Under the pieces are notes generated by a model. It worked only from the letters and a program-made list of their open reading frames with translations. It did not search any database and was not told the origin of the DNA. Below are positions 14,077 through 15,539 of a DNA stretch of 15,539 nt, piece by piece (within the stretch, counting starts at the first letter, position 1; each line of letters opens with the position of its first letter). The DNA is from Pusillimonas sp035515275 (lineage in GTDB: Bacteria > Pseudomonadota > Gammaproteobacteria > Burkholderiales > Burkholderiaceae_B), in the NCBI RefSeq assembly GCF_035515275.1, contig NZ_DATJBQ010000160.1:1-15539 (forward strand). Direction: 5' to 3'. A program made the translations under genes and the position numbers.

Positions 14077-15039
14077 ATGAATCTGCAACAGTTCCGTTTT
14101 GTGCGTGAAACCATACGCCGCAACTTCAATCTCACCGAGGCGGCGAAGGCGTTGTTCACCTCGCAACCGGGCGTTTCCAAGTCGATTATCGAGTTCGAAG
14201 ACGAGCTGGGCATTAAAATTTTTGAGCGCCACGGTAAACGCATCAAGGGGCTGACCAAACCCGGTGCCGTGGTGGCACAGGTGATCGACCGCATCATGCG
14301 CGAGGTCGACAACCTGAAAAAGGTCAGCGATGAATTCGCCCATCGCGACGAGGGCGGGGTGGTGATAGGTTGCACGCATGCCCAGGCGCGGTATATTTTG
14401 CCCAAAGTCATACCCGCATTTCGCGAACGTTTCCCTAAAGTAAGGGTGTCTTTGGCCGAGGGCAACCCGCCCACGCTGGCACAAATGGTGCTGCATGAGC
14501 AGGCCGACCTGGCGATTGCAACCGAGTCGTTGGCGCGCACCCCGGGGCTGGCGACCTTGCCGGTGTACTCCTGGGAGCACGTGATTGTGGTTCGCCCCGA
14601 CCACCCTTTGACCGAACTTACCTCAAGCCAGGCCAAGGCCTTGTCGCTTGAGCAACTGGCGCAATACCCGATCATCACCTACGACCGGCAGTTCTCGGGT
14701 CGCTGCACGATCGACGAAGTGTTTGCATCGGCGGGCATCACCCCCGATATCGTCCTCGAAGCCATCGACGCAGACATTATTAAAACCTACGTTGATGTCG
14801 GGTTGGGGGTAGGCATAATTGCCGGTATGGCCTTTGATCCACGTCGCGACAAAAACATGGTCGGTATTCCGGCCGGCCATCTGTTCGGCACGCATACCAC
14901 TCGGGTCGCCATCAAGTCGGGGGTTTTCTTGCGTGACTATGTCTACGTGCTGCTCGAAATGCTTTCTCCCGAACTCGACCGGGAAGTAGTTCAGGAAGCA
15001 CTCGACTCCGAGCCGATGCGCGAGGTCGTCAACGGCTGA
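14077..15039 (+). CDS. cysB: LysR-type transcriptional regulator of the CysB group
   Basis: A 320-residue regulator that aligns end to end with E. coli CysB (324 residues). The N-terminal winged helix-turn-helix is at about 1-60 (LTEAAKALFTSQPGVSKSI, then ELGIKIFERHGKR). The effector domain carries CysB landmarks: GCTHAQARYILPKVIPAF, ADLAIATESL, ITYDRQFSGR and DADIIKTYVDVGLGVGIIA. CysB activates cysteine-biosynthesis and sulfate-assimilation genes in response to N-acetylserine. The closely related Cbl and Cys regulators share these features, so the exact target set is uncertain. A good promoter precedes it, but there is no Shine-Dalgarno sequence in front of the ATG (CATTCTCATT), so initiation may depend on a short, unstructured leader. 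No cys genes adjoin it here. Confidence 0.9.
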   Translation: MNLQQFRFVRETIRRNFNLTEAAKALFTSQPGVSKSIIEFEDELGIKIFERHGKRIKGLTKPGAVVAQVIDRIMREVDNLKKVSDEFAHRDEGGVVIGCTHAQARYILPKVIPAFRERFPKVRVSLAEGNPPTLAQMVLHEQADLAIATESLARTPGLATLPVYSWEHVIVVRPDHPLTELTSSQAKALSLEQLAQYPIITYDRQFSGRCTIDEVFASAGITPDIVLEAIDADIIKTYVDVGLGVGIIAGMAFDPRRDKNMVGIPAGHLFGTHTTRVAIKSGVFLRDYVYVLLEMLSPELDREVVQEALDSEPMREVVNG

Positions 15040-15108
15040 AACGCGGTTCGTCGGTCACAGGCCGCCGCGCACTCCTTGTTTCAATGGTCGGAATAGGAAC
15101 TGTTCTTA

Positions 15109-15137
15109 TTGACATCATTAATAAGAATGATTACTGT
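15109..15137 (+). promoter_or_regulatory. Sigma-70 promoter of the DUF2325 gene
   Basis: A perfect -35 TTGACA (15109-15114) is followed after 17 bases by TACTGT (15132-15137), which keeps the most conserved -10 positions. Transcription would start near 15144, giving a leader of about 24 bases that contains the AAAGGAG ribosome binding site. A Fur-box-like sequence overlaps the spacer and -10, and an 8-bp inverted repeat spans the -35. Confidence 0.65.
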
Positions 15138-15139
15138 TA
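15120..15139 (+). promoter_or_regulatory. Fur-box-like operator overlapping the DUF2325 promoter
   Basis: The segment TAAGAATGATTACTGTTA (15122-15139) resembles Fur-box cores built around GAATGATT and a following AT-rich half. By hand I count about 13 of 18 positions in agreement with a TGAGAATGATTCTCATTA-like Fur box. It covers the promoter spacer and the -10, the position expected for repression under iron-rich conditions. It is a candidate only: the right half-site is poorly conserved. Confidence 0.4.
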
Positions 15140-15167
15140 CGGATATTCCAGCGCAAAGGAGATTCTC

Positions 15168-15527
15168 ATGTCGGAAGTCAGGGCCGTGGTGGTGGGTGCA
15201 GACAGGCTGGGCAATATCCCTGAATTGCTCAAGGGACACAATATTTCAATCAGGCATCACATTAGCGGGCGCGACCCTGCCCATCAAAAGAAAACGTTGC
15301 AGTTGCCGTCCGGTACAGATCTTTTAATACTTCTGACCGATTTTCTGGGTCATAACGTCATGAAGACGTTCCGGGCGGCCGCCCAGCGTTCCGGGGTAAA
15401 GGTGCTGGTATGTCGAAGGTCGGTATGCTGCATGCAACGCGCACTGACACAGGGCGGTTTTTGCGAAACCTGCCCAAACGCCGCGCAAGCGCCGGCGACA
15501 AAAAAGGGAATGAAATCTGCGGCGTAA
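15168..15527 (+). CDS. Cysteine-rich DUF2325 domain protein
   Basis: A 119-residue cytoplasmic protein that looks like the DUF2325 family, whose function is not established. It begins with a Rossmann-like strand-loop (VRAVVVGADRLGNIPELL), followed by ISIRHHISGRD, a second hydrophobic strand (DLLILLTDFLGHNV), and a cysteine cluster at residues 82, 87, 88, 99 and 102 (C-x4-CC-x10-C-x2-C). The histidines at 30, 31 and 62, together with the cysteines, could bind a metal or an iron-sulfur centre (inference). The ATG at 15168 is chosen over the in-frame start at 15084 because AAAGGAG (15155-15161) fits it and the upstream part overlaps the promoter. With the Fur-like box, iron- or redox-linked regulation is plausible. 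The gene is complete within the window. Confidence 0.75.
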   Translation: MSEVRAVVVGADRLGNIPELLKGHNISIRHHISGRDPAHQKKTLQLPSGTDLLILLTDFLGHNVMKTFRAAAQRSGVKVLVCRRSVCCMQRALTQGGFCETCPNAAQAPATKKGMKSAA

Positions 15528-15539
15528 GAGCAACCTGTC

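Overview
The window reads as a chromosomal segment of a GC-rich betaproteobacterium. The best fit is Burkholderiales, family Alcaligenaceae (the Bordetella/Achromobacter/Pusillimonas group). This is inferred from the protein sequences and from two gene-order blocks: an rpoE-rseA-rseB-mucD block followed by lepA-lepB-rnc-era-recO, and a pepA/lptF divergent pair with holC behind pepA. Every core gene is intact. No tRNA, rRNA, CRISPR array, phage or transposase gene was seen.

Left part (1-8776, all + strand). The window opens with the last codons of the sigma-E gene rpoE. Then come its membrane anti-sigma factor (rseA), the periplasmic co-regulator (rseB) and a periplasmic HtrA-type protease (mucD): a complete envelope-stress module ending at a strong intrinsic terminator. 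A second, tightly packed operon follows: lepA (EF4), lepB (signal peptidase I), rnc (RNase III), era (16S rRNA-binding GTPase), a short recO, and a PIN-domain nuclease gene in the place where many relatives carry pdxJ. From lepB onward successive cistrons overlap by 1 to 8 bases.

Middle (8777-9778). About 1 kb with no conserved gene. It holds two 231-bp copies of a palindromic, GC-rich repeat element in opposite orientation, at 8817-9047 and 9469-9699. Between them is one small proline-rich ORF on the minus strand with a good ribosome binding site. The repeat is the most unusual item here. Its two copies are nearly identical in outer arms and central core but differ in an inner stem, and each copy keeps that stem self-complementary. 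Each copy points the same end at the 3' end of its neighbouring gene.

Right part (9779-15539). On the minus strand lie a Bax-inhibitor-1/YccA family membrane protein, holC (DNA polymerase III chi) and pepA (leucyl aminopeptidase). Divergent from pepA is lptF (LPS export permease), with no lptG next to it. Then come a CysB-type LysR regulator with a recognisable sigma-70 promoter, and a small cysteine-rich DUF2325 protein. The DUF2325 promoter has a perfect -35 box and is overlapped by a Fur-box-like sequence, suggesting iron control.
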